Shown piece after piece: positions 1 through 11,247 of a DNA stretch of 64,000 nucleotides; the first letter of the stretch is position 1; each line of letters starts with the position of its first letter. The notes beneath the pieces are model-generated. The model was given only the letters and a program-made list of their open reading frames with translations, was not told the DNA's origin and ran no database searches. A program made the translations under genes and the position numbers. Source of the stretch: Parapristionchus giblindavisi (lineage: Eukaryota; Nematoda; Chromadorea; Rhabditida; Diplogasteridae); contig CALSFV010000060.1 in the NCBI GenBank assembly GCA_943737045.1, forward strand, positions 344,501-408,500, given 5' to 3'.

Positions 1-2687
1 CATATGTGCTCGTGCCTTCGATCTTTTGATACTGATTAGACTCTTTATCACACTGATAACTCATCATTATTCGGGGCAGAATAATTTGTGAAAAGAACGA
101 TCAATAGAGTAACCATCGTTAATATTATAACGGTTGCGATCACGATCCTCTTGGTGCTGCAAAATTATTATAAATATAATTATTAGGCGTGCTTAAATGT
201 TTTGCTCGATTTCGAGGTATTATTATTTTTTTATAGACAGTGAATTGTAGAACAATTGATCGATTAAAAATTCCAATCATGTATTCAAGCAACACTTTTT
301 AGCCGACCCAATAATTTTTTATTTTTGAAATTATTGATTTTTATTGTAAAACCTTTTTATGGCAAGTGTTGTTCAAAAAATGGAGAGACCGTTGACTACA
401 ATCTTGGTCCATTTAATCAGAATTGATAAGAATAACCTCATGTAATTGTTTATTTCGTTCTTTGACGATTCTTTTTGGCTCGAAGGAATATCAGTTGAGT
501 ACGTGCTTGGATAGATGTTCGGGGCTGGAAATAAGAACAATTATGACTGTGACATTTATGACTAACGAACATGTCTCATCATGTGCTCTCAATATTTCTT
601 TGCAATGAGAATATAAGAGTGAACAAATTCCTTATGCAACATCAATCAACGCTCAGTTCAACAGTTTTGACTTTTTTGAGCCCCCCCCCCCCCCAAAATG
701 AGTCATAGGCGAAGAAACACCAAAGATTCAACTGTCGCCAGTTGTTCGTCGGGATGACACTTTTCTTGATACGCGGGTGGTCGGTCCATTTCTACCGTCC
801 GATACGCTCTTGTATCGCTGAAAATGCGTATATAATTACAGTTACAGTTAGACGGATAATATTAGACTATTACAAGCAAAAACATATGGCAGACGATGAA
901 ATCTTAAAAGTGAAACTGTGTCGTTTCCACATGAGACGTTTGAATCTTCTCTGACTTGACCTCGACCTCGTAGCTTTATCAGTAATCATCGAGGAAACAG
1001 CCATCAATACGAGATGCACACTAATCTAAAGGCCTCTCATTGCAAAAAAAATGCGACAGAAAGTTTCTTAAAGGGAGCATTACCTCTCAATGGCCTCTTC
1101 ACTGCGCACACGATTTCTCTGTTCACTAACAACGAGAAAGCATGGCGCGTCGAAGAGACCATTAACTAGGGAACGGTTTTTGCGATGGTTGAAATTACGG
1201 TTAGTGACCTACATAGCGATTATCAGCATGGTCGACTTAGTAAGAATCAACTTTTGCATTTTTTGTGTTCTTTCACTTTTTCAACATGAGTTCGATCCCC
1301 CCCCCCCCGATAGCATTTTATGTCTGCATGGTAGTTCCAGCAAAAAATTGCTGTTTTAATGGAAATCAAGTCCAAAAAATCTTTGTTGGCTGTCTTATTC
1401 ATTGCACGAATCGAAAGACATATCTGATATTGATTTCCGATATGTTTAAAGCTCACTACGCGCATTGAAAGTACAACTTTCAAGGCATGTAGAGAGTGCC
1501 CATCCGATTTGCATACTTGGCTCTCTCATTTTCCCATTGTCCCTTAAGCCTATTACCATATAATATAAACAATATTCGACATGCTTATCGTGGCGGGAGT
1601 CAGTCATGCCAACTCAAGGGTCTCCTCACAGTATTCTGGTCCAAGCCATTTTTCTTCCAAAGCAAGACAAAGGAGAGACCATTGTATTCGAGAGAGTTTG
1701 TAGGTTGAGCGGTCGTTCTTGCTTTGAAAGTCATGAGAACGCTGTGTCCTTCTTTAACTTCGAAAGTCACAATCAGTGCAACACACTATTACATTGTTAA
1801 CAATTGATGGAAGAGCCATGAAAGAGATCATAATGCGAATGTTTCTATGATGATAAATTTATCGTTTCTTGGACAAGAGAAAATTACGATATTCTAAGTA
1901 TAATTGATTAAAAAGTTAGAACGAAAAAAGTTCTGTAATAACTTGATCACAGCTGTGATTCTATTACAAAAAAATGCGGGGTTAGGGGAATTTACAATAT
2001 ATGTCCATGTATTGTAGTGACTGCTTAAACAAAACCACCCCAGCTGTTATGCACAGAGCACACGACCTGTGGTGTGTAACATTTGACACTTTTTGTGTGA
2101 TATTTAACACTTTATTTTTCCTGTTGTTTGAGTTTTCACTTTTTTTCTTTATTTGTGATGGCTATGATAAGCGGGATAAGGGCAATTGTTCTTACTCCTT
2201 AAGATAAAAATTCTATAATAAAATTTTGTACACAGGATTTGTTTTTTCTATCGCCAACATTTCACACATTCTCTGATATCTGCGCAAACACTTTCTCCTT
2301 TTTTTTCCAATTCTCCGACGAAACCAGCTGTCACAGATCAAATAAGCAGCATTGTCTATTATTCACACTTTGCCGTCTTTCGTTTTTTCTCACGTCGCTA
2401 TTACTGTCCGAAAAATTTTCCATCAAAAAAGTTCAATACAAAGACCGCGAATTTTTTAACCATTGCCCTGCAAATTTATTCATGCGCAGATGATTATTGA
2501 AATGCTCATTGCCAGATTTATTGATGAAACGTTCGATTTTTTATTCAAATGAATAACCTCTGAATAGTACAATAGCGGTATTTGTAACTATTTTATCGGT
2601 GAAAATAGCGGCAATAAAATGGATTGGTATTTACAATGTTTATGTACCGTGAAGATAAAATAAATAAATACAAAATTGGATGGGTCT
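1..2687. other. non-coding stretch, no gene recognised
   Basis: No exon chain with good splice sites and continuous frame was found on either strand. It holds a poly-C run at 681-694, a second near 1297-1308, and a copy of a dispersed ~110-bp repeat at 1079-1187. Open frames here are short and low in complexity. It could be the downstream flank of the minus-strand cluster that starts at 2688. Confidence 0.5.
1079..1187 (+). repeat. dispersed ~110-bp repeat copy
   Basis: The segment running from CTCTCAATGGCCTCTTC to a degenerate GAAGAGACC..TTAAC end is shared with 11579-11699, 23640-23755 (inverted) and 39000-39107. The better copies carry GACCGTTGA-AGAGACCGTTGAC at one end. It has no coding capacity and is probably a non-autonomous element. 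This copy is the more diverged. Confidence 0.5.
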
Positions 2688-4979
2688 TTATGCGCATTTG
2701 CATCTCACTCCGGCGGCTTCTGGAGTAAGACCGGTGACGGCCACAAATTTATCAGCGCCCACAATATCACTGAAAAGAAATTAGGGTGTCTAGTGTCAGT
2801 TTCTTACAGTCTCCAGTCTAAATGCACATCACGAGCTAATTTAAATCTCCCCGCTCTGACAATGCTCTCTCGCTTTCTTTGTATACGAGAGAGCGTTGCC
2901 AGAGCGGAGAGTAAAATTAACTTGGGTGAGCATTCAAAGGCAGATTATCAACGGTCTGTTTATTTTACTGTCTATTTTTTTTTTATTTACTAATATGGTG
3001 TTAAAATCCTGGAATATAGATGGAAAATTGAAAAGTAGTGTTTTTGTAAAAAGTAGTAATGCAACACTCGCGTAAAGGGTTTTTATTGTAAAAGATTGTC
3101 AATTACGAATCTATGCTAATTTTCCAACTACTTTTACAATCACAAAATTAACACTACTTTTCATTTTTCCATTTAATTTTCCAAGATTTTAACACCACAT
3201 TAGAGGATGAGATCGCTGAATTCGTGCGGAGATTTTTGACAGATATCGTTTCTCTTCAACGCCCAGAACGTTCATTAAACAAGGGAAAACTTACTCTCCA
3301 GACCTCTCCGGTGCTCCTACCACTTTATAAAATTCAAGTTTGCATCCGGTCGCCGCCCATGCGAATCTGACCTGAAGAGCGATTAAGAATGATTATGTGA
3401 ACGAAATTTCCCGGCACATGGTGTGTGTGTGGGGGGAGGAAAAAAACAAAAATATTGCTCTCAACGTAGATATAATGAAACTGTGGATGACCTACCACGT
3501 CTGTAGTGGCCATTCCAGAGGGGTCGACGATAGTAGTAGCCCCGGAAACCTTCTTGTCGGCGAGTGTCTTTCCATCGGATGTGTAGTACCACACACATTT
3601 GTCAGTGGGAGCCTCAAAAAGTGGAACATTTAAAATAAAATTAAAAAATTAAATTTAAAAATGTTTTGTCCACGCTAGATAGTTTGAAACCGACAATGAA
3701 CGTAGCGAGAGTAATGTGGAGAAGGGAGTTAAATAGGGCGCGAGAGAAGCAAGAGCGTTGTTCATGAATGGTGTAGTTCAACGTTCCCTTTGAAGGGCGC
3801 GAAGACTATTTCAAACTGAGTGAGGTGTATCCAGTAAGTTAGATACGACAAATTAGATAGTAAGTTAGATATCCATAGATGGGCAAGCCGCAGCGCGTCT
3901 AATTGGTGCGTTGCGGTCCAAGCAATAAGAGTTGCTATCAAAAAGTTTAACGAATATGGAAACATGTAGACGTGGCATATTAGCCATGACTTTGGACTAG
4001 CCTCTGAACCCCATAAATTCGACCCTAGCGCGATGAAAATCAACTTTGCTGATGAGAACTCATTTCTAATGGTTTGAATGATCAGATTTGAATCGCAGTG
4101 GCGTTTTCTGAGTTTATTTTCTTCGCAAATTAGAGCAAAAACCAACTCACAAGTTCGTATTTGCAAGTTTCACTGCAGTATTTCTTCTTCATGTCAGCAG
4201 TGATCGTATCGGAAGCACAGAAAGACTGAGTCACATTCTTGGCCCACTTGGCGCAACTGAAACAGATATGAGTAAAGAGATAAGCTCGGGTGTCACTTGG
4301 AAGTATCTATTCATGAACCACTATGGAAATATATTGAGCGTGAGTTCTATGGCACAAAAAAACCTCATTGCCCTTTGAAGCACAAATTAATCTTCTTTTC
4401 TAGTATGCTTGTTCAAATTGCTCACTTTTTGTTCTCAACAGGGGCAGATCCAGCCTTGGTTGTGGCCGAGGAATCGGACTTTTTAGTAGTTTTAGCGCCG
4501 GGCAGAGGAGCCGCACCGGGACATCCGGAACCGGCACAACTCGGGCAGTATTGTTGAATGATATCCTTTGGATAGGATCCAGAACAGAAGTTATTACTCT
4601 TCCACGCAGCACATCTGAAATTCATTCATTCGGTACTGGGTCGGACGAGAACCGATGAATAAAAACCGACTGGATGATAACCGTTTGCATATTAGAGACA
4701 AGTACTAATGAATAGAGACAAAGTATTTAAATGGCTATCATACAGCTGGTTGTTATTCATCGGTTCTCATCCGACCCAGTGCCATTCATTCTCATATAAA
4801 ATGCTCGTAAAAAGTGGGCACACGATCATAGTAAATTCCAGAGCCATAGAAACCGTTCTAACGATTATTCCCGACTAAAAAAGTCAAACATACTTCTTAT
4901 GATCGGCGGGAGCACAGGCAGCGCTCGCGGTTCCGATGAGAGCTGAGAGACAGAGAAGAGATGAGAAGATAGGACTCAT
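2688..4979 (-). CDS. cysteine-rich secreted protein with ShK-like modules, paralogue A
   Basis: Six exons: 4979-4894, 4614-4426, 4256-4151, 3612-3496, 3371-3295 and 2769-2688, giving 218 residues. All borders are GT..AG and intron phases are 2,2,0,0,2, identical to paralogues B, C and E. Residues 1-20 form a signal peptide (MSPIFSSLLCLSALIG). Next comes a six-cysteine module spread over exons 1-2, with CAAW, NFC, QYCPSC and GSGC, and spacing like a divergent ShK domain. A Ser/Thr/Ala/Pro-rich linker follows. The second module has CAKW, SFC and KKYCSETC. Exons 4-6 encode a conserved C-terminal region starting APTDKCVWYY and ending CKCA. It is probably secreted; function is unknown. ShK-like domains are common in nematode secreted proteins and often bind or tether other proteins, but no specific role is shown. 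This is the most diverged complete copy, and introns 1 and 5 contain MITEs. Confidence 0.8.
2833..2929. repeat. hairpin MITE, GAGCTAATTT family (intron 5 of gene A)
   Basis: A ~97-bp near-palindrome runs from GAGCTAATTTAAATC to AAAATTAACTTGGGTG, with inner arms GCTCTCTCG and CGAGAGAGC. Related copies lie at 9613-9711, 12093-12190, 14937-15040, 23908-24008, 31608-31697 and 34695-34792. Confidence 0.6.
2996..3197. repeat. 202-bp terminal-inverted-repeat element in intron 5 of gene A
   Basis: Starts TGGTGTTAAAATCCTGG and ends with its near reverse complement (CCAAGATTTTAACACCA). The inner arms AAAGTAGTGTT and AACACTACTTT are also inverted. No coding capacity, so a MITE-like element. Confidence 0.65.
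4631..4783. repeat. ~150-bp terminal-inverted-repeat element in intron 1 of gene A
   Basis: About 47-bp arms: GGTACTGGGTCGGACGAGAA at the left and its near reverse complement ending GACCCAGTGCC at the right. Both arms continue into ACCGATGAATAA and TTATTCATCGGT. The centre is short and unique. Confidence 0.7.
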
Positions 4980-5029
4980 GGTGAGAACTGTATTCGTCTC
5001 ACTCACGCAGGCGTTAAATAGGCGACGAT

Positions 5030-5437
5030 CATGAGACATTATGCTTGATCAGCTAGTGACAGTACCTCCGAGGAGGAAGCTAGGATGGGGGAACAATAGG
5101 TCTCTTTATCACACTGTGCATTCTAGTCTACTGATGGATGTGCGAAATCCAACAAAAAAATATGGATAAAGCCTGAGTCAACGGTCTCTCCATATCACAT
5201 ACTATTTCTCACTTCTCTGACGACGAGAGAGCACTGGTCGATGAAGAGACGGATGAGCTTTGTCTACACTTGAATTGTTTATCCCACCTGTCAGCTTCTT
5301 TCTCTGATTCATCGGTTTCTCTGCTGTAGCGTCAATGATCTCATTGTCCATACGGAAATAAATCCACAGTGAAGAAAAATTTCCGTAATGGCGATTATTC
5401 TATTTGCATTTGTTAGGAAACACTATTTATTGAATGT
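5030..5437. other. upstream flank of gene A, no gene seen
   Basis: This is the region 5' of gene A (minus strand). It has a degenerate copy of the ~110-bp dispersed repeat around 5171-5262 and no recognisable coding exon. A TATA-like CTATTTAA on the minus strand lies about 30-40 bp upstream of the gene A start codon. Confidence 0.4.
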
Positions 5438-5853
5438 ATATAAAACGGGTCAAACTAATTTGTCCGAGACGCAGAGTGAGTTTGGCCAAACTCATACGTG
5501 CCCAACCTCTATATACAGACTTTTCGATCTATTCAAAAAGTAAGCAAATGTCCCTAATTTTATGTAATGGGAAACACATTTTATCTCTTATTATTTCATT
5601 TTATTTTATTTGTATTTCTTTCGTAATTTGAAGCTGATTTAATTTTTTCTTATTATAATTCACTTTCTTAATGTTATTTCTTTTTCGTATTGTATCCCCA
5701 TTTTATCCCCATTTTAAAAAGTTGTTTTTTTCTGTGTGTTCTGTATGGTTGATCTTTTCAATGCTTCTTCGACTAATATTCATGAATAAAATTTTATCGT
5801 ATATTATTATTCTTTCTCAGTTATTTTTCGCTTTCTTGACTTCTTCGATTGGA

Positions 5854-6003
5854 TTAGAAGTCGTCCAGCGATGATTTGCCCCGTGCTTTTAATTCCTTTG
5901 CTTCAACTTGTTTGCCAATTTTCTGCAAATGGAATTTTATTTATTTCAAAATTATGAAAACATACCACTCGCAGGTAGTTGTTTGATGTTTGATCCGAAA
6001 ATC
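5854..6003 (-). CDS. possible last two exons of an unidentified gene
   Basis: Two minus-strand segments join in frame: 6003-5966 (acceptor TAATCTAG, donor GTATGT) and 5922-5854 (acceptor TTTGCAG, stop TAA). The frame reads FSDQTSNNYLRV, then KIGKQVEAKELKARGKSS and a short acidic end. Splice sites and residue mix look coding, but the upstream side abuts a palindromic array and no upstream exon was found. It could be a captured or truncated host gene inside the foldback element, the end of an element gene, or chance. No family recognised. Confidence 0.3.
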
Positions 6004-6004
6004 C

Positions 6005-6300
6005 TAGATTACGAGATTTCAGACTCTAAAATCTTGTAATTTTGTTCATTCCTCTCTCTCTCAGATGGAGGGGTGCGGTCGCTATTACGAGATTTCAGAC
6101 TCTAAAATCTCGTAATGTTGTTCATTCCTCTCTCTCTCTCAGATGGAGGGGTGCGGTCGCTATTACGAGATTTCAGACTCTAAAATCTCGTAATTTTGTT
6201 CATTTCTATCTCTCAGATGGAGCGGTGCGGTCGCTATTACGAGATTTTAGACTCTGAAATCTCGTAATTTTGTTCATACCTCTCTCTCAGGTGCGGTCGA
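6005..6300 (+). repeat. tandem array of a palindromic ~70-bp unit, left arm
   Basis: About four units, each carrying a palindrome TACGAGATTTCAGACTCTAA..TCTCGTAAT followed by TTCATTCCTCTCTCTC and AGATGGAGGGGTGCGGTCGC. Each palindrome alone can form a hairpin. Confidence 0.8.
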
Positions 6301-6689
6301 TATTACGAAGTTCGAAGTTCGAATTGAAGTTCGGATTCAAGACGATTCACGATGGATCCGCTTGCTGCCCAGTACAATGCCTTGCGCATTTTAACAAGTT
6401 AGTTTTTCTTGTCGATTTCATCTGCAAATCGGTATTGTTTCATGTTGGAAATAATACAATTGTCTACGAAGAAAGAAATATTTCTTTAATGAGCATCATC
6501 AACTGCTGTGCTGAGAAGAAAGCAGGGCAATACGGTTTGTAATTTTCTGCTTTCTCCCTACTCATTTACAGTTACAGAGTTTGACAATCGACAATCGACT
6601 AACTTGTTAAAATGCGCAAGGCATTGTAGTGGGCAGCAAGCGGATCCGTCGTGAATCGTCGTGAATCCGAACTTCAATTCGAACTTCGA

Positions 6690-7060
6690 ATTTCGTAATA
6701 GCGACCGCACCTGAGAGAGGTTTGAACAAAATTACGAGATTTCAGAGTCTAAAATCTCGTAATAGCGACCGCACCCCTCCATCTGAGAGAGAGGAATGAA
6801 AAAATTACGAGATTTTAGAGTCTGAAATCTCGTAATAGCGACCGCATCCCTCCATCTGAGAGAGAGGAATGAAAAAATTACGAGATTTTAGAGTCTGAAA
6901 TCTCGTAATAGCGACCGCACCCCTCCATCTGAGAGAGAGGAATGAAAAAATTACGAGATTTTAGAGTCTGAAATCTCGTAATAGCGACCGCATCCCTCCA
7001 TCTGAGAGAGAGGAATGAAAAAATTACGAGATTTTAGAGTCTGAAATCTCGTAATAGCGC
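6690..7060 (-). repeat. tandem array of the same palindromic unit, right arm (inverted)
   Basis: About five units of ~70 bp in the reverse orientation: AATAGCGACCGCA, CCCTCCATCTGAGAGAGAGG and a palindrome ACGAGATTTTAGAGTCTGAA. Units are more alike within this arm than across arms, which suggests local homogenisation. Confidence 0.8.
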
Positions 7061-7730
7061 CCTCACCAAATTTACGTTGAGTTTACATTCTAGGATGCTG
7101 AGGGCAGAGAAATTCGTAATGGGTAATCATCATGTCTCTGCGCTAGGCAGGAAGCTACAGCTCATGGATTCAAGCAATACTACACAATCAATCACATCTA
7201 TCGATGACCTTCCTGAATTGTGATCATTAACGGAGATAAGGTAGCTTATACCGTAGTGAATGATGTTTTACAAAAACATATTTGCAGGATCTGAACAACG
7301 TCAGTCAGTCTCAGTGGGAGGTACTGGAACATATCTTGTGTTGTTGTACCATGTCAATGCGAATCCTGCCAATCCTATCGTCGAATTGCAGAACGAGTGA
7401 CCCACATAATTGAGTGAATTGTGCTAATAACTGCGATAAATTTGTGATGTAAAATATTTCGTTTGTACAATACAATACGAAAAAGAAATAACATAAAGAA
7501 AGTACATAGTAATAAAAAAAAATGAAATTACATAGCTTCAAATTGCTTAAAATTCAAATTCTTCAAATTCAAATTTAAACAGCTTCAAATAGCGAAAGAA
7601 ATACAATTATTAAAAGAAATTTATAATACGGAATATTTTGGACAGAATGTTGTTAGAATAGAGAGATTTTTCTAAAAATGTACTCAAGCTACCATTTCCT
7701 AACAATAATGCATGCCCTGCATGGTCTGTT
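7061..7730. other. right interior of the foldback element, no gene assigned
   Basis: Between the right array and the outer arm. Plus-strand segments near 7094-7210 and 7291-7402 read as short coding-like peptides (DAEGREIRNG; TGTYLVLLYHVNANPA), but frames and splice sites do not chain convincingly. The rest is AT-rich. Possibly remnants of a captured gene. Confidence 0.25.
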
Positions 7731-7844
7731 TGGCCAAACTCGCTCTGCGTCTCGGACAAATTAGTTTGACCCGTTTTATATGTTGAAATCCATTTTTCGA
7801 GATCTCGATTTTCACACTTTGGCCGTAGCTTCATCGTTTTCTTA

Positions 7845-7953
7845 TGTGGTGTTACATTTTCAAAACGTACGCACGCCGTAACCCCCTCCGCCGCGCCTCC
7901 GTCGTTACGGCGGGGGTTACGTCGTGCGCACTTTTTGAAAATGTAACACCACA
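7845..7953. repeat. 109-bp palindromic MITE
   Basis: TGTGGTGTTACATTTTCAAA at the left is mirrored by its reverse complement at the right. The GC-rich centre (CGCCGTAACCCCC / GGGGGTTACG) is also self-complementary. TTA flanks both ends and may be a 3-bp target duplication. Confidence 0.75.
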
Positions 7954-8433
7954 TTACAAAGAAAGTGTCGAAAACATTTTCCCCATGACATTTTAGTCTA
8001 CATATATTGGTTGCAAATCAGTAATAATAAGTCCGCCTGCTTAGAGAGATTCCACGCAAAAGTACTTTATATATCTCTGACATATTTTTCATGAAGTATT
8101 ACTTGAGTTCACTTCCCTCTCGCCGTAGTGTTCTCTCTACGATCACACTATCTGTTTTCTGGTATAATAGTTGCTTGTCACCGCTGTACTCTATTTTAAG
8201 AGGTTCCTGCCACAAAATAGAATACTCTCGTATTCGAAAATTCAAAAGAGATTAAGTTCAAACGTGATATCGTGCTCCAATTTTATTTTGTAAAAGAGAT
8301 CGTTCGAGTTTCTGAACTATGAAAAACAAGAAATAGTCATGCGGCAAAGAAAACAAGTGATTTTTATACGCTCAATAATTGATAATGCTTGATAAATAGC
8401 ATCTTTCAGGTCATGAGCAATCTGTATAGATTA

Positions 8434-9153
8434 GGGTGGCGAGAACCAGTCACTAGTCACTAATTATTCTCTCTCTCCGACTAGTGCGTAATCTTTTCCA
8501 ATCTCTCTGCTACTCTTCTGTCCCCTGTGGCAGCCGTGCGTTGGGGTTACGGTTGAGTAGCAAAATTACTCTTTTTCTACTCTTTTTGTTTTTCTCGGCT
8601 CTAAGTAATCAAAATGTGCAAATCTATATATTTTTGGAATCTACAAGGCTATCCAACAAGCTTAAAATTGGATGTCAAAGAAGATTAGAGACGCCGCTTG
8701 GTTGTTTATGACGATTGTGGGCGGAGTCTATCACTATGCAAGAGGTTAAATGACGACAAGGAAGAGTTTTAATTGTGGATCGAATGACTTTAATAACATG
8801 ATAATCATAAATGATATTATAATAGTCTTCCTACCCGTCTTATCGGAACTGCTGGAATGCATAACATGAGAATTCGACGAAATTTATAAGTTATCTTTGA
8901 CAGTCAATTTTAGGCCTAGTTGAATAGACCTTTGCTTGTAGATTCCAAAAATAGTCAGATTTGCAAATTTCGATTACTTATAGCCGAGAAAACCCAAAAG
9001 GAGTAGAAAAAGAGTAGCTAAAATTACTCACTAATGTTTTGATGACCTCATCACTACTAACCGTCGCGCGAGAGGTCGTAAATGTGCCTCTCTCGGTTGA
9101 GTAGAGTGAGACTGTCACTAGGACTAGTGACTAGTGACTGATTCTCGCCACCC
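8434..9153. mobile_element. 720-bp foldback element with TA flanks
   Basis: Termini GGGTGGCGAGAACCAGTCAC and the inverse GTGACTGATTCTCGCCACCC are flanked by TA on both sides (8432-8433, 9154-9155), as for Tc1/mariner-type targets. The arms extend inward (TACTCTTTTTCTACTC; TGGAATCTACAAGGC) and recur inverted on the right. No transposase is visible, so it is non-autonomous. Confidence 0.75.
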
Positions 9154-9225
9154 TACTATAGATCCATGAACGCTCAATCAATCTGTTCACCCACTAATCT
9201 AAAAATAAAAATAAAATAAAAAAAA

Positions 9226-9265
9226 CCAACAATCTGGAGTTTTCTAAAAAACTCCAGATTGTTGG
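9226..9265. repeat. short perfect hairpin
   Basis: CCAACAATCTGGAGT at 9226-9240 is followed after a 10-base spacer by its exact reverse complement at 9251-9265. It stands alone and has no assigned role. Confidence 0.6.
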
Positions 9266-9612
9266 TGAATGATTCAATCGTATCTTCCCAAAATTGAGCA
9301 TATTCGATCCCAACTTACGATATTAAAAAAAATTGTTTTGTTATCTCTATTATTGTGCCAATATACATACATTACAGCTCGGTTGAGTTGTGAGCACGTG
9401 CGTCCTAGAATCGGATTAGATTTTGATTCGATAAGGCAATCGTAGATTCAATTTATCAATTTATTCATATCATATAAAATAATATATGAAGTGAGGGCTG
9501 TTCTTCATTCACCCGTGCTGAACTCGAATTAATTACCGTACGCAATGTGATTTTTAATGGCACACATACATTACGCAGGTAAATATAATTTAAAGTCACG
9601 CCCCGAACAAAT

Positions 9613-9711
9613 TTCACTTTCCGATCTAGCTACACTCTTTCGTGGACAAAAAGCGAGGGAGTGTGGCCAGACCGGAGAAGTTCAAATTAGCTCGGTGTGC
9701 CTTGCTTGAGA
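9613..9711. repeat. hairpin MITE, GAGCTAATTT family
   Basis: Arms around CACTCTTTCGTGGACAAA and GCGAGGGAGTGTGG, and an end ..CAAATTAGCTCGGTGTG like the other copies of this family. Confidence 0.5.
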
Positions 9712-9839
9712 ATCTTTTTCTCATGAGTAATTTGCCGTGCTTATCGGAATTAAAGATTGGGAACCTCGAAAAGAATCATTAGTAACTATTTCTTAAAAGG
9801 GTTTAAGCTTTCTTGTTCCGATGGGTAAAGGATTTGTTT

Positions 9840-10597
9840 ATATTAATGTCCCCTAATTTATGTTTCAAATCCCATATCAATAAAGCTGTTCGTAAAGCTA
9901 GATCAAAAATTAATATTATATTTAGAACTTTCCGTAGTCGCGAAATTGATGTCTACAAAAACGTTTATTGTTAGACGTCTTTCATATTTCCTATTCTTAG
10001 CTATGGTTCAGTTGTTTGGAATTCTAAAAGATCTTGATTAACTAAAGAGATTGAATCTGTTCAAAGAGATTTTACTTGAAGACTGTTCAATCGTTGTTCT
10101 ATTCCTTATTATACGTATCTCAATCGTGTTCATTTCCTAGATTTAATTACACTCGAACATAGACACGCGATAACAGGTTTACTTTTCCTACATAATTCAA
10201 TCCATAAAAATTATGAGTATTTACAATTGCTCTTTCCTCTTTAAAGTTGTACCCTCTTTGCATCCGAGAAACGGCAATTCGTTGAGAATCATAATACCCT
10301 TCAAAATATCAACCTCTGCCCATTCAACCCTTGAACTCACGAAATATTGATATTTGAAATAATCTCCCTGATGATATTGTGCAGGCGTCGCCAACAGTTT
10401 TTGTCACTGAGGCACATTTTCATTTATATTCTGAATAGGTTTAGATTCCTACTGTCTCTTCCTCCAACCCCCCTCCCCAATATTTCACCGATTCACCTTG
10501 GCGACGGACATCCTTCAAAAGACTTATCTAACAGATATTGCCCATCCCCGATGCGTTCATTTGAAGGAATAAAATATTATTATTATATTATATTATT
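9840..10597 (+). mobile_element. decayed LINE, C-terminal RT region and 3' tail
   Basis: Plus-strand frames interrupted by stops read SHINKAVRKARSKIN, FPILSYGSVVWNSK and EIESVQRDFT, then RLFNRCSIPYYTYLNR. This is the arrangement seen after the RT domain of CR1/Jockey-group LINEs (compare [20 protein letters not shown] in the element at 60.7-61.9 kb). The 3' end is GAAGGAATAAA plus a TTA-rich tail at about 10570-10597. The same 3' end occurs at 30445-30598. Inactive fragment. Confidence 0.65.
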
Positions 10598-11247
10598 AAA
10601 TAGCACGTTGACCGATATGGCACAAGATTATCACTGCAGAAGCTGCATACAGAAGAGGTATGAGTAATTATTTTTCTAATGCAGTGTTACATTTCCCTTA
10701 CGTGCATCCGACGTGAGAACGGATTCATACACGAAAACTTTGCTGAATGTAAATTTCGAAAGGGGTTTTGGTATACATGGAGTATACATTTTATTAATCT
10801 CACATTTATGGTAAAGTTTCGTTCGAAATTTACACTGTAAAGTTTACGTGGACCTCTCCATCGTTGCGACTGGGTCACAACCGGCAAATGTAATACCGCA
10901 AAAAGGAAAAATCATATTTCTCTTTTTGCACCATGTATTATTATAATTGTGAAATCACTTATCAAAGTTCGTGTTTTTACATGCTTCAGGTGCCAAAAAA
11001 ATCACGATACTCGGGCGCGGCGTGAGAGAGCTTCGCGCTAAGAACAAGAAGAATAAGATAGGGAAAGATACACACAATAAGATATCACAGCATACGAGAG
11101 AATCAAACTGCAAAGTTGTTCTCTTATTTTTATATTTATTGTTTATCTTTAACAATAAACAGATGGAGGTGAAAGTGAAAATCAATAAATAAAAAAATAT
11201 GGAACTAGGCGATCTTGTACAAATATGTATAGCGTTTGCATGCATAT
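10598..11247. other. non-coding stretch, no gene seen
   Basis: AT-rich sequence. Open frames on the two strands overlap, and none has splice context or recognisable motifs. Confidence 0.4.

Larger units (their letters stand above)
5438..7783. mobile_element. ~2.35-kb foldback element with nested palindromic arrays
   Basis: The outer arms 5438-5490 and 7731-7783 are inverted copies (ATAAAACGGGTCAAACTAAT, then TTGTCCGAGACGCAGAG). Inside, a second pair of inverted arms lies at about 6307-6400 and 6605-6690 (GAAGTTCGAATTGAAGTTCG; GCTTGCTGCCCAGTACAATG). Between the two levels are short tandem arrays of a 29-base palindrome, in opposite orientation left and right of the centre. The whole can fold on itself. 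It fits a composite foldback transposon. No transposase was recognised. Confidence 0.65.

Noticed and set aside
6005..7060. Regular short repeats resembling a CRISPR array
   Set aside because: Units are tandem without unique spacers, palindromic, in two inverted arrays, in a eukaryotic context with no cas genes.
7291..7402. Plus-strand peptide-like reading (TGTYLVLLYHVNANPA)
   Set aside because: Looks coding but neighbouring segments cannot be joined in frame with acceptable splice sites; left as a comment on the foldback interior.
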